Positions 30,625 to 41,671 of a stretch of DNA of 64,000 bases are shown here, piece by piece (within the stretch, counting starts at the first letter, position 1; every line of letters begins with the position of its first letter). Below the pieces are notes generated by a model, which saw only the letters and a program-made list of their open reading frames with translations, had not been told where the DNA came from and made no database searches. Source of the DNA: Suillus spraguei (Eukaryota > Basidiomycota > Agaricomycetes > Boletales > Suillaceae); the NCBI GenBank assembly GCA_016800925.1, contig JABCPU010000041.1, positions 62,001 to 126,000 on the forward strand. The letters are read 5' to 3'. Made by a program: the position numbers and the translations under genes.

Positions 30625-33600
30625 AATATGTGGACTCGAATTGGTTCAAAGGAAAGCGGAGCAAACACGTAGAAGAAATGGAATTTGCGCGCATGCGTGC
30701 TAAGCTTGGTACAGTTTTCCATTCTTCCTGTCGACAACTAACAATTAGTCCATGTTAGTTCTTACACGCCCTCAACGAGACATTTTTGATCAAGTACAGC
30801 AGTTTGTATTGCAAAACCCCAGGAAACCCTCACAGCACCGTACTGCGGCCCTGACAATGCCTAATACGTTTCCCGCTCGGGAACGGAAGTTCATCAGCAC
30901 CCTGGCGGAGGAGTTGCATCTGTCGGTTACATGGGATGAGTACGATGAAGAGGATCAAAATCTTGTCACATGGCGGCTCCCAGGATTTTCGGACGAACCC
31001 TTGGCAGAAACTGATCCAGAGCAGGCTCACGGAGACAGTAATAGTGAGAGCAAGTAGGAAGATGTGGAGGAAGATGATGAAGAAGGTAGGGCTGCAGTAG
31101 ATCGAGTGTCAAAGAAATTCGACAAGGCCCCTGTGGTGGATGATGATGAAGAAGGTGGGGGTTTTGACGCACGACATGAACAATCCATCAACGACAAAAT
31201 GTCCGAATGGAAGAGAGGATATTACAAGGTGCGTCCCCGCCTTGTATACCGTTCGTCAGACCAACCGGTTGCACGACAGGAGAAACTTGGAATCTCCTAT
31301 GATGACCCTAAAGAGATGGACGACTCGATATACCGCTACGCAGAGGGTCTACAATGGGTTATGCATCACTATTACAGTGGGATCGCCTCCTGGGGCTGGT
31401 TTTACAATTACCATCACGCCCCGCGGATATCTGGTACTTTTTACATTCCCTGTCCTCATTGTGCTATGTTCACATTTTCTTCAAGATTTACGCGACCTTG
31501 GTGACAAGTCGTTCATGTTCGAGCTGTGTAAACCTTTCCGTCCTTTCGAACAACTGATGGGCGTCCTCCCGTCTGCAAGCATGGAACATGTTCCGATAGC
31601 ATATCAAGTATGTTCAGTGGCCTGTGTCATGCATTAGACTAATCAACCATAGGACCTAATGTACGATCCAAATTCACCGATATTGGACTTTTACCCTCTT
31701 GAATTTGAGCAAGACTTAAATGGAAAGAAGCAAGAATGGGAAGCAATCGTTAAGATTCCCTTTATTGATGAGCAGCGGCTGTTACGAGCAATGAAATGTG
31801 AGTAGCAAATTCCGCTTTTTGGTTGTAGTTCGTCATCGTTCCATGTGTGCAGCTCGAGAACATAGGTTGACCCCAGAGGAACGCCGCTGCAATGGGTTTG
31901 GAACCAGTACCAAATTTATCTTCAGTCCTGGAGAGTCCACAGTCTATCCTTCATCGTTACCGGATTTCTTCCCTCCTATATATCGTTGCACATGTAAGAT
32001 GGAATCCTTCGACCTTCCAACTCTTGATGGACTCCATCTCGTCCCTTGACTATGCGAAGGTGTATGCCTCGGTGCAAAAGCTCTCGCTGGATTCCCTTTG
32101 TGGGTACATTACCCCACACAGCACAACTAGGCTTTCACGGTGTCAATGTACACGGTTCGTTCCGAAAGCCGCAACAAGTCAATGGCAGTTCACATACAAA
32201 ATGCTCACGAAAACTGCAAGGTAGAGGATATCGTCCAGGAAATGGTTGGCAAACGCACTTTCATCGGTTGGCCTTTCTTGCAAGAAGGGCTGGTCACGGC
32301 CGTGTCCGATTCATTGTTCAAGTACGAGAAGTTGGTACTCGTGCCTGGTACTCTGGCGAAGGTTGTTTCCAATCCGCATTCCCACCAGAGCTTGAGACGC
32401 TATATTCGAAGAGATGTGGAGTGATTACTGGTGGACGTCCGTCCGCTAAAAGGTGCGTGCTGTCTTTATGGACGTCCGCTCTTTACACATTCGTGCAGGT
32501 TTGAAACGCTTAAAATCAGGCGCATTGGTTAAAGACTACGAAGGACCCGAAAAAGAACTCGAACAAGCCGTCCAGATGGTCATTTCAGAAGTTGCATCCG
32601 AAGATCCCAGGTTCATCGAGAAGGATGCTCCACCTCTGTCGGAGGAATTTCCTGACGGAACGAACATTTTCTTCCTTGGCGAACACACGTATGGTGTGGC
32701 TGCCCAGGTGTCTTCATCTACTGACAACGCTTTGTCTGTTGTTCTGGCAGTATGTCACAATGCCCTACCACAATTTATCTTTCTAAATGATCTCGTAGTT
32801 CTTCCTTTCAGATAAAACGGAGAATAACAAGTTCAAGATTATTGTTGATAGTCGTATTTCACAGCACTACTTGCCATCGTTCAAAGCAGCTTCCACAATC
32901 GGAATGTCACCCAGAGCGCTCTCCAAAATCACGTCAAGCTTCATGGTTCCCTCCGATCATCAAAAGAACAATCTCGGACTGAGCATCAAGTTCGAGGCCA
33001 AGGGCTTGAAAGTTATTGACTACTCACGGAAGGCTGGTCGTTATTGGGAGTTTAGCGAGAAGGCAGTTGACCTCATTTGTGAATATAAGGTTGGTCCTGT
33101 CTGGACCAAGGGGGCGACGGTAAGTTGTTGGATTTGCCCGACAATTCCTTGATCTCATCTCTAGGATGATAGATATGGCTCGCGCTACGGACATCTTTGA
33201 CTTTCACGCTGATGCTGGGGTCAAGGAAGTAAAGACATGGTTCAAATCGAAGGGGGTCCGAGATCTTGAGCCAGTTTCCCTATTCTCGGACAGCCTAGCG
33301 AAGGTATGGAATCGCCGTTTATCCCGAGTCACGTTTCATTCAAAACTGTCTTTAGAGCACTGTCAAAGAAATTGAACAGGTTGCCGATGACATCAATAAG
33401 AACAGGTCCAAAGCTGGAATCAAGAAAGCCATTGTGAAGAATATCCCTCGTCACGCAGTTCTAAAACCATCGCACGCTATCTATCGACTCCAGAACCAGC
33501 GCTTTGCCTTGGGAGACAGGGTTACTATGGTTCAAGATTCAGGTGGAGTTCCGTTGTCTGCAAAGGGTGTTGTCGTTGGGTTGAATACAAAGTCGATGGA

Positions 33601-33656
33601 TGTCGTGTGGATGTGCCATTTATGTCTGGTACAACGCTTGGGGACAAGTAGGTGGA
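30625..33656 (+). pseudogene. XRN1: XRN1-like 5'-3' exoribonuclease, C-terminal two-thirds, intron-bearing
   Basis: XRN1 degrades decapped mRNA in the cytoplasm. Recognised blocks in order: NWFKGKRSKHVEEMEFARMR, LTRPQRDIFDQVQQFVLQNP, SEWKRGYYK then EKLGISYDD, YRYAEGLQWVMHHYYSGIAS, FRPFEQLMGVLPSAS, IDFYPVDF-like ILDFYPLEFE, TSTKFIFSPGESTVYPSSLP, GKRTFIGWPFLQEGLVTAVS, SEEFPDGTNIFFLGEHTYGV, DYSRKAGRYWEFSEKAVDLI and NQRFALGDRVTMVQDSGGVP. Introns at 31229-31279, 31434-31485, 31608-31652 and 31798-31852 join in frame, so this is genomic duplication, not a retrocopy. The N-terminal catalytic exons are absent. TAG at 31055-31057, TGA at 32047-32049 and frame changes near 32100 and 32400 kill it. Confidence 0.87.
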
Positions 33657-33659
33657 ACG

Positions 33660-33711
33660 CTATGGTGTACGGTCTTTCGTCCGTGCCTCTGTAGTCGTCC
33701 TAGTATGACAT
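33660..33711 (-). repeat. 52-bp repeat, copy 3 (inverted), right border of the XRN1 relic
   Basis: Reverse complement of copies 1 and 2 with two differences by eye. XRN1 homology stops at GTTLGDK, four bases before this repeat. Confidence 0.88.
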
Positions 33712-34112
33712 AGCTTCTCATGAAACCACTAGGGAAGCCCTCAGGGTCAATTGTAAGACCTGTTGTCATCTTGATAGACGCGGTGGACCGTGTTGCATGA
33801 GAAGGTAGAGAACTGACTGACAAGAAGTGATTACTGTACATGTGACCAGACCAAAACGATAATCAAATAGTATTATTCACGAGCATCAGCATCTAGTAAA
33901 GATGAGGCCCTGGAAGAATTTTTAGCCCAAAGTGTGATTGCATCTGTAGACCAGATGCCTTCATGATCATCTAACTTAGTCTTGGGTCGTTTCGAGAGAT
34001 GTAAGAGTGCTTGGCGAGTGAGAGAACCTCCGAGTCCATTTGTGCGGGGTGACAGTGTGCGTTTGAGATTCCCTAGTAAATGTGCATTGTTACAGAACTG
34101 GGTTGTTGGGAG
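33712..34112. other. Mostly non-coding; short unrecognised coding-like piece
   Basis: On the - strand 33841-33715 reads SSLPSHATRSTASIKMTTGL and on to the 52-bp repeat without a stop; no family recognised. The rest up to the HNH gene stop shows nothing supportable. Confidence 0.3.
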
Positions 34113-35284
34113 AGTTCAGTGCGTACGTGTTTTGGATCTCGTGGTACGTGTGGGTATTGGACCTGAGTCGACCTGTTCCCTCTTTCTCTTACCAACCCTT
34201 TCTGCCTTGTCCCTCTGCCTCCATGCCTCAGCAGCACTCCTGGCGCCCTGAAAAAGATCCCAAGTATCACACAACAGCATAAGTCGCTGTTGAAATTCTC
34301 GAGACTCGTCCGTCGGTTGTGGGTAGCGTTCCAGAACAAGCCGACCAATTTGATCTCGGTCGCACTTTGGCCCTGCGTTTATGACAACAAACGGAGGCGT
34401 GATATGAGATAGAAGGGGCGGAAGATCAGAGTAAGGATATGGATAAGTTATTGCTGATTGCTCTTGCTCTTGCCTCATAAGCGTTGTTGCAGGGTAGTTG
34501 GCCACCATGGTATATTGCCTCAACCTTTGGAATTTCCACTGCATGAAAGTGAGTATTTCAGTGGTTGGCAATACTATGAGAAACCTACTTTTTGTTGAAA
34601 AGATAGAGGGGCCTCACCAGATGACATACTTTTCCTCCATGCAATAACTGTCTTGACATAATCATATACGTCTTGCAGCGCGTGAATATCCGGTAAAAGA
34701 AACCAGTAGTTCCTATCGAAAGATTTATGCCAATCACCAGTTACTGCGGACTAACATCAGCATTTGAAGCTCGCAGAAGATACAATGTGGCGTACAACAG
34801 AACAAATTTAATCTACTATCAACCTGAAATTTTGTATATTCTATGTGAAGGCAATATTCATAGAGGGTGAACTAAAAAAACATAAGCATTGCACATCCCA
34901 TAACTTGCACACTGCTTACCTCATTGAATTGGCTCTTGCGTTGAACGATGTGAGCAATCTTCAGAAAATCATCTTTATGTTCCAGCGTAATGAGGCATTT
35001 CCGTCCTGATTGGCCGTAGACCTTGGCACAAATTTTTTTGAATACCTTATGGGTTCCAGAAGAAAGAGCAGATTGGGTTTGTGAGCGATTAGTAGGAGTT
35101 GAATAGGTAGTGGGAGTCTTTTTCTTTGTCGGGGTGAATTCGTCGTAGCTACTTTCTAGGAGATCTGGACTTGGGGTTTTAATACGGTCGTGGTTGATGT
35201 TATAGTCAGAATCGATATCGCGGCCTGAAGATTCAGGGTTCCGAACAGACGGTTCTGAGCAGAGCGACTCATCTCATACATATA
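34113..35284 (-). pseudogene. HNH-endonuclease-domain gene, multi-exon, 5' end cut by a hAT element
   Basis: The first visible exon (35284 to about 34920) holds a Ser/Thr-rich N-terminus and GRKCLITLEHKDDFLKIAHI, a Cys..His arrangement of HNH_2-type domains, ending before GTAAGC. Further exons give EYTKFQVDSRLNLF, then DWHKSFDRNYWFLLPDIHAL, the closing part of the domain. After GTAGGT..GCAG the last exon (about 34553-34113) contains LPPLLSHITPPFVVINAG and a basic end, TTRSKTRTH. The splice pattern of the middle exon is unclear. No in-frame ATG is visible before the hAT insertion, so the 5' part is missing or spliced from beyond it. Such HNH proteins are common and mostly uncharacterised in Agaricomycetes; nuclease activity is inference. 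Confidence 0.6.
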
Positions 35285-35549
35285 TAGTGATGTGCGGGCC
35301 CGGCTTGGCCTGAAAGCCCCGGCTTAGGCTCGGCTTTGGGGGGCTTGGGCTTTGCAAAACCTCAGGCCGAGCCGTGAGCCCAAGCCGGGCCAAAGCCGCG
35401 GCTCGGCTTTGGCTCAACGACGGCTTTCAAATATAAAATGTAATATAAGCATATTTGTAACTATACAGACTTACAGTACTTAGTGACTATCCGCTGAACC
35501 AACATCAGACTCTGATATGTCATCCTCCTCATCCAAAATCAGTGTGTCC

Positions 35550-35662
35550 CACTTTCAGCCAATTGCGCCACTTGCTAATTGTGATGCCTCCTTGCGAGAA
35601 AGCTCGCTCGCTCGAGACGGATGCTGCCATAATGGATAAATAGTCCCTTGCCAGCGAAGCCC
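35550..35662 (-). pseudogene. hAT transposase C-terminal dimerisation relic
   Basis: Reads WASLARDYLSIMAASVSSER then AFSQGGITISKWRNWLK, matching the conserved end of hAT transposases (S-S-x2-E-R-x-F-S-x-G-G). A nearby frame ending DEEDDISESDVGSADSH suggests the original acidic C-terminus after a one-base shift. The rest of the gene is absent. Confidence 0.75.
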
Positions 35663-35734
35663 AACGTGGCTCGAACATATGCGAACGACACGTGAAGGCG
35701 CCAGAATGAGAGGAGTGGAGGTACAGGCGAGAGC

Positions 35735-36245
35735 AGACACAAGCAGATAAGCTCAGGCAAGTGAAAACGAGTGCAGGTGGGCCCAGACAACTTCAAATGA
35801 GTGCAGGCAAGCAGACGAATACAGACGAGTCCATGTGAATTCAAATGAGCGTAGGCAAGCACAGACAAGTCCAGACAAATACAGATGAGTCCAGATGAAT
35901 ACAGACGACTTCAGACGAATACGGACAAGTCCATGTGAGTCAAAATGAGCATAGGCAAGCACAGACAAATGCATGCAAGTCCAGGCAGGTCCAAACGAGT
36001 GCAGGCAAGTACAAACGAATGCAGGCAAGTCCAAACGAGTGCAGGAAAGCGCAGACAAATAAAAGCAAGTCCAGGCAAGTCAAAATGAGTGCAGGCAAGC
36101 GCAGATGAATGCAGGCAAGTCCAGGCAAGTCCAAACGAGTGCAGGCAAGCGCAGACAAATCCAGGCAGATCCAAACAAGCACAAGGAAGCTTAAATGAAT
36201 GCAGGTGGGTTCAGACAAGTCCAAAAGAGTGCAGGAAGGTTCCGA
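35735..36245. repeat. Minisatellite inside the hAT element
   Basis: Imperfect tandem units of about 10-20 bp built from AGTCCAGGCAAG, AGTGCAGGCAAGCGCAGAC and AGTCCAAACGAG. Long open frames on both strands here are products of the repeat. Confidence 0.85.
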
Positions 36246-36624
36246 GAAGTGGAAGCCTTGGAAGTAGAATACAGTAAGTGTAAATTGATGCGCACTTACT
36301 GTTTGGAAGCCATAGCAGTGGCTGTGGCGCACATTGCCCCAAATATTTGTAAGCACATTCGGCAATAGTCAGACAAATTTAGACAGATTCATACCTGATG
36401 TGCAGATGAGTCCATGGAAGTCTGTAAAATCGACATCGATGAGGGACATAAAGCCGCGGCCTGAGCCGCCGGCTCAGGCTTTTCAACATGTCAAGCCGGG
36501 CCCCGGGCCGTGGTCAGGCCCTGACTTGGGCCCGGCTCGGCTCGGCCTGATCAGGCTCGGCTTGGGCCGGCCCACGGCCTGAAGCCGGGCCGTGCACATC
36601 ACTATACATATACAAAGTATTTAC

Positions 36625-36764
36625 TTGCATAAAGGACGGCAGTGGCGTGAAATTTTCGTTCAATTAGGAAATCTTGGACTTAGTGAAATTACAGCTCTTT
36701 GCATAAAGGATGGCAGTAGCGTCATTTTTTCGTTCAATTAGGAAATGTTAGACTTAGTGAAATT
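36625..36764. repeat. Tandem duplication, two copies, period 74 bp
   Basis: TTGCATAAAGGA.GGCAGT to GACTTAGTGAAATT occurs at 36625-36690 and 36699-36764 with few differences, just outside the hAT element. Confidence 0.8.
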
Positions 36765-36802
36765 TCGCTCACTGTACACCATCTTCTCTTCAAATCATTA
36801 TT

Positions 36803-37030
36803 ATGGTGTTTATAACTATCGCTGCATCTAAAAAATACAAGAGTCTACTAGATTATGACAGCCTGAGTGACCTCGATTCCATTTCTGATGACAACAATAC
36901 TCGAATCGAGGGACCTTCAGAGGATGACATGGATGAGGAACCCGACTCTAACGACGATGGCGAAGATGACAAGCCTGTGCAGTCCTCGAGCCTTCAACAA
37001 CTGTTGCAGCAACAATACCATCTAGTGTGA
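36803..37030 (+). CDS. Short acidic ORF, unrecognised
   Basis: 75 codons: hydrophobic start, then Asp/Glu/Ser-rich (EGPSEDDMDEEPDSNDDGED) and a CAA-rich Gln run. No family recognised. It may be a first exon or chance; nothing downstream on the same strand supports it. Confidence 0.2.
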   Translation: MVFITIAASKKYKSLLDYDSLSDLDSISDDNNTRIEGPSEDDMDEEPDSNDDGEDDKPVQSSSLQQLLQQQYHLV

Positions 37031-37067
37031 GGGCTTCTGTGGATGTCTGGTGTCCACGCACAAACAC

Positions 37068-37520
37068 CTACTTTTTCTGTGCGCATGTGCCTGTTTTTGA
37101 TCGACCATAGCATCTACTGAGTGTGCACTCGTCCTTTGATGTCTCGTCAATGAATCCCAACTCCTGTGGATCATACTGAGCAATACGTGCGATAAACTCA
37201 CAGAGTTTCATTGCGTTCCTTGGCAATGCGCTTGAGTTTTATGTACAGATATGAATTGATTTGTTGCAAGGAGGTGCATGAGTTCGTCCAAAAAAATAGT
37301 CAGGATTTTGCCTTATGAGACGAAGCAGACAATCAATATCTTCATGATCAAGAGCACGCAGACGACCACGTAATGTAGGTCGATGGTTCACGACGTCGCC
37401 AGTTTTGCGCCAGAGCTTCAAAATCCGAAACCAGGTGCGCTCGGAAAATCCACAGGAATCTAGGATATTGCGGAGGCTTAGAAGGTCTCGCTCATGGAGT
37501 TGGATTCCTGCAAGTTTCAC
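37068..37520 (-). pseudogene. Tc1/mariner-like transposase, N-terminal part, frameshifted
   Basis: An HTH region (RTWFRILKLWRKTGDVVNHR, RGRLRALDHEDIDCLLRLIR) matches the DNA-binding part of Tc1/mariner-type transposases common in basidiomycetes. The frame breaks in a run of seven T (- strand, near 37290); the next frame gives FLDELMHLLATNQFISVH. A further frame reads ELGFIDETSKDECTLSRCYG, the block around the first catalytic Asp, then stops at 37068. The remaining DDE part is missing and no inverted repeats were found. Confidence 0.7.
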
Positions 37521-37988
37521 ATCGCAACTGACATTACGCCGGAGTATTGTAAGTCTGTAACTAGCACTAGTAACTGCGCTTCTGAGGCACGATGCATGAA
37601 TTATGACGTACGTCTTTGAGGGTGATGTGGTGGTATAAGCCAGGCTGGTCCCGAGCTTATGGAAGACTCATGATGGGGGTAACCGCCTATTGCCACAGTG
37701 CTGTATAAAATGCTGCGCCAACTATCCACAATGCAGCATTTTATGTAATTATTGCATCTCAACCTATTGGCAACTTGAAGAATCCCTCCAAAAAGACAAA
37801 TCGTGTCATTCACCAAATGCATCATGCATCGTAGCGCCACACTTCATAAGCTTCCGATGGAAAACACATTTAATTGGCTGACTATGCTACAGAATATAAG
37901 CTGACCAGAAATGCACAAGTACTACAGACATAACGGGACTGCGAAGCTCGAGGGGTTGATTACAAGAATATTAATTATGGCAGATCCT
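37521..37988. other. No recognisable feature
   Basis: Short open frames on both strands without motifs. Confidence 0.3.
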
Positions 37989-39550
37989 TCACGACCGTGA
38001 CTGCGATCGCTTCCATAACAATTCTGTTGGTTCAGATGTGCAAAAAGCACACGTGATCTTCACCCACTCCTCATGTCTCTTTCTGTAAGAAGCAAGATAG
38101 CTGAGTTGCACAGGCGTGGGATGGTGGGCGTGGAGAATAAACATGTAGTCTGACATGTCACTCTGTTGGACCACCGAAAAGGCATTTTCTCTGCTTCTGA
38201 TAAATGCGGATATTGACACAATTGTCTGGAGTAACCTGTCAAATGGTCATTCCAGCTTCAGTGTAGTTTGCAAATACACTATGCGATGACACTCACAAAA
38301 ATAGGTGGAGCTAGTGGAATGATAAAATCCCTCCCATCCTGCCTTGTCTGCAATGAAAGGTCTCCAGATATGGGCCACAAACATTGTGAATGCATCGTAA
38401 GTTGCTCAAACAGAATCACTTGATCATCTTCTGGTGGATTGGGCAAAAGACTGGGGAGATGATAGCAAGCGAACGATACACAAACACTTTGTTCCAAATC
38501 TTTGTAAACCGCTGAATAAGTAGATAAAGGCGAGAAAATGACACATACATTGGTGATGATTTATGCTTAGTCCACCAAACAATTTGGAGATAGAGTGTAT
38601 GATCGAGATTGAAAGTATGGTTGATTGTCCCGCAAGGTGACTCAAGTCCTTGCCAAAACATCATCACGGCCATCTCCCCTCCAAATCTCGCACAGGTGGC
38701 TTGCAAAGGGGTATTATCTACTGGAGACAACAATATTTTGTCTCCGTGGTTTCCTGCACCTGCATCTGAGGATATTGCAGGTGGCTGACTTGGGGCTAGG
38801 GAATCCGTATTTGGTTCTGGTGGCATCGTGAGCTTGGGGACAACATCTCCTGGTGTATCCAAGAGAAGTGTTTCTGAACCTTGAGGCACATGTTGCCTTT
38901 GAGAGTCGTTCATAACAACATCAACCATAGTGGGTACAATTTCCTCTTGGTTGAGTTCTTTAGCATCTGTAGGCACCGAAATCTCAGTAAAAGATGAGGT
39001 ACTCGGCAGATCAACGGCATTCGCAGGAGCTGCAGGCTCATTTACTGTAGTCAGTTCAGTAGATGCCGGTCATAGAGGTATCCTTCCTGGCATGTGAGAT
39101 GGCCGCATTTTCTCCGCAGGTGGTCCTGTCACATCATTTGAAACATTAGGCGCACTGGGTGGCCCGGGAGCAGCAGGACTTAGAGGCTTTGAGTCAGGAG
39201 AAGCTGCAGGCTGATGATGCGCCTTAAACCATTCAAGGTCACAGTGTTTGAGGTGCTCAGATAGTGAAGATGTCAGAGATTGGCGCTTTGGCTGCAGTTT
39301 TGGAAGGGGTTTCTGGATAGAGGCACTGGTCGGGGTGTCCATGTGAATATCTGAGCAGGGTATAGATGTGGTCGAAATGTGCATTGTAATCTATAAATTT
39401 ATATGTCAAACCATGAATAAACAGCGTGTGCACACCACCCAAAGGATCTGTATGACATTGAAAAGGTATACAATGCAGCAATCTTTCTCTTACCAATTAT
39501 TTCTACTGTTGTAATGGTGTCGGCTTCCTCACTGGCATATTCTAAACCCT
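37989..39550 (-). pseudogene. Unrecognised multi-exon gene
   Basis: Exon-like pieces from right to left: LEYASEEADTITTVEI joined across GTAAGA..CATACAG to DPLGGVHTLFIHGLTYKFID; then a long frame 39384-38550 (Pro/Ser-rich, ending LQATCARFGGEMAVMMFWQG and LYLQIVWWTKHKSS); then PISGDLSLQTRQDGRDFIIP; then SYLASYRKRHEEWVKITCAF to a TGA at 37989. An in-frame TGA at 39070-39072 lies where Arg (CGA) is likely. The Trp-rich middle looks like a folded domain of unknown kind. Function not known; whether it is live or decayed is unsure. Confidence 0.4.
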
Positions 39551-39559
39551 TACCACTCA

Positions 39560-40860
39560 ACAGGTGTCTCCACAACTGCAGACGCAACCAGCCAACCCTG
39601 GTATTGTGATCAAGCGAGAGTACACACAGTATGCCCCCATCATGTGTGACTACTGCAGTGGCCCACATAAGATGCTGGATTGTGCAGTCAGGGAAGCATA
39701 CATATGTGACAGTAAGATCATCAATAGGAAGGGGCACATAGTTCTGCCTAACAGCAATGCAGTCCCTCGTCTTGGGCCTAACTTCCAACAAAGTCTTGAC
39801 CACTACATGAGTGAAAGCCCTGCTATGGGTGCCAACACTACAGTATTGGGAAACTTGTACTGCTGAGTAGAACATGGGCATGATGCTGTGCTCAACATCG
39901 ATCCATCTGCTTTCTTGCACACTAATGCTGTTCATAGGACAGACACTGAAGAGGAGTGTACTAATGACTTACATCTTGCACAGGATTTGTATGATATGCC
40001 ACTAGGAAATCCGACAAGGAAAAGACCATGTGGTTTGATGGCATCAAGATGCCGCCGACACCTACAGTGGGACCATCCTCTAAGGCTGCTGATGTGGTTG
40101 AGGTGGTGGTTTCACCCCAAGTCAAAGCAAGTGCAACACCCAACCCCAGTACTAAGATCCTCAAGCTGGCAGCATCTACTGCCAATAGTACCCCACCCTC
40201 ATCATCAGCACCTGTGACCTCTTCTTTGTCTACCAATATTGCAAACCCACCTGTGCCCCCAATACAGGTACCAGCACCTGCTAGAAGACAAGGATGCTGA
40301 CAGACACATTGTCGACTACATACTGGACTCAGACATTACCATACCAGTACAAGAACTAATTACAGTAGCACTGGAGATCTGCAAGAACCTCAAGGAAGCC
40401 ACTACCAGCAAGCAAGTTAGCATTAACACCATGATAGTCAATGAGTTAGGCACCATGCCTGGTGCACAGGAACAGATGAAGTTTTGGGAGTGTTACTGCT
40501 CACGAGACACTGACAGATGCATGGTCGCAGAACATTTTGCACCGCTGTGGGCCATTTTTGCCGTTACCAAGGGCTAAGTCTTGACATGCACACTAGACGA
40601 GGGCGCTGAATGTCTTGTCATGCCGGCAAGAGTTTGGAATATGCTAGGTTCCATACCATTGAGACCTGACCACAACATCAACATGGAGTCAGCTAACACG
40701 TCTACCAACAAGACACTAGGATTCATTGAGAACCTACTGCTAGACTTTAGAACTAGCAAAATGCTGGAAAGCAATGATCAGACTAAGGTCTGCAGGAGTT
40801 GTACTACAGGTTTATATACTGAAGGTATCATGCCAGAAGGTTAGTAAGTATAATCTGAGG
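39560..40860 (+). pseudogene. Ty3/Gypsy gag-protease fragment of a different family
   Basis: Contains ICDYCSGPHKMLDC-type knuckle (CDYCSGPHKMLDC), then AVPRLGPNFQQSLDHYMSES, a Pro-rich linker ending ANPPVPPIQVPAPARRQG, and a protease-like LDEGAECLVMPARVWNMLGS, where the usual D-S/T-G is D-E-G. It ends soon after LGFIENLLLDF with no RT. Frames change at least twice (near 39865 and 40280). Unrelated in sequence to Gypsy-1 to -3; no LTR found. Confidence 0.7.
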
Positions 40861-41235
40861 CTATGTCTAAAGCATGCAGAAACACATTAGTAAGTACAAC
40901 AGAACATAAGGCTATGAACTTGGAGATGAAACTTTGTATGAAATAACTTATCATGACGGAGGGAGAGATAACTGAAAGCTGGAGACACAAATATATACTA
41001 AAAGGGTAATGTGCAGGTGCGCATGAATAGTTCAGATATGGACATGGATAATATGGGTGGATCGGACGTGTATATCAGATCAGACATGTGTATCGGATCA
41101 GATGGATGGGCTGGGTCGGATATGGACAGAATGTGTGAACTAGATTGGATAGGTGGACTAGGATGTATGGATTGGGTGTCCAGATGTCTATGGATCAGAT
41201 TGGATATGGACCTGAATGTATGGTATATGATAGTT
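40861..41235. repeat. Low-complexity GGATCAGAT/GGACATGG-rich stretch
   Basis: From about 41020 to 41230 short imperfect units such as GGATCAGAT, GGATATGGA and GGATCGGA recur. The ORF here (41011-41238) is a by-product. 40861-41010 shows nothing. Confidence 0.5.
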
Positions 41236-41537
41236 TGACCCCAAAGAGAATGCTAGTTAGTACAACTCAATAATACCTAACCTGAGATGTAAGACTGTTG
41301 CTGGAGGTAGCGAGATGCTAGCAGTGACCTCCAGTCTGTGGGAACATTGCCATTGTACAGCTGCTAAGCAGCAATGAGGCTGCCAGAGCACAGAACGGTA
41401 CTGGTAGATAGGGGTAACACATGGTAAAAATGGTATGGCAAAGGACGGTGAAGCTGAGGGGTACAGATAATGATTGCTGGTTGACACCTATATGAAAATG
41501 TGTCATTTCAAGCTCAGCATGAGTTTTTCATCACAAT
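41236..41537 (+). repeat. Degenerate fragment of LTR-like family B
   Basis: Shares with 45188-45300 the CCC(T)AAAG..GAATGCTA motif and CAGTGACCTCCAGTCTGTGG, and ends like family B. Internally deleted; no target duplication seen. Confidence 0.6.
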
Positions 41538-41671
41538 GCACTTGAGGACTTGTGAAGACAAAAACACACATACAAGGTCTGATGAAGATGCTATTATTCA
41601 AATGAAGACTGATGAAAACAGAAAAATGGAAAAGGTCCATCCCCACAGCAATTGTTTGGAGAGTGAGAGGG

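Larger units (their letters stand above)
35285..36604 (-). mobile_element. Non-autonomous hAT element with 8-bp target duplication
   Basis: 1320 bp. Ends are inverted: TAGTGATGTGCGGGCCCGGC at the left and, on the - strand, TAGTGATGTGCACGGCCCGG at the right. TACATATA flanks both sides (35277-35284 and 36605-36612), the 8-bp duplication of hAT transposition. GC-rich subterminal repeats (GGCCCGG, CGGCTTGG) fill about 35295-35430 and 36450-36600. On the - strand near 35660-35550 there is a relic of the C-terminal dimerisation domain, SVSSERAFSQGGITISKWRN. The interior is a minisatellite with no transposase body, so it needs a helper. Confidence 0.88.

Noticed and set aside
35735..36245. Short regularly spaced repeats suggestive of a CRISPR array
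   Set aside because: Units are 10-20 bp, imperfect and without unique spacers; the context is a eukaryotic hAT element.
35753..36365. Several Leu/Cys/His-rich open frames at 35.7-36.4 kb
   Set aside because: They are translations of the minisatellite in the hAT element; the repetitive pattern appears in every frame.
39399..39935. 178-codon open frame on the - strand at 39.4-39.9 kb
   Set aside because: Most of it is antisense to the Gypsy gag fragment with a clear zinc knuckle; only its left end (about 39550-39490) may be a real exon of the neighbouring gene.
41011..41238. 75-codon ORF rich in Met, Asp and Gly
   Set aside because: Product of low-complexity GGAT/GACATGG repeats with no supporting context.
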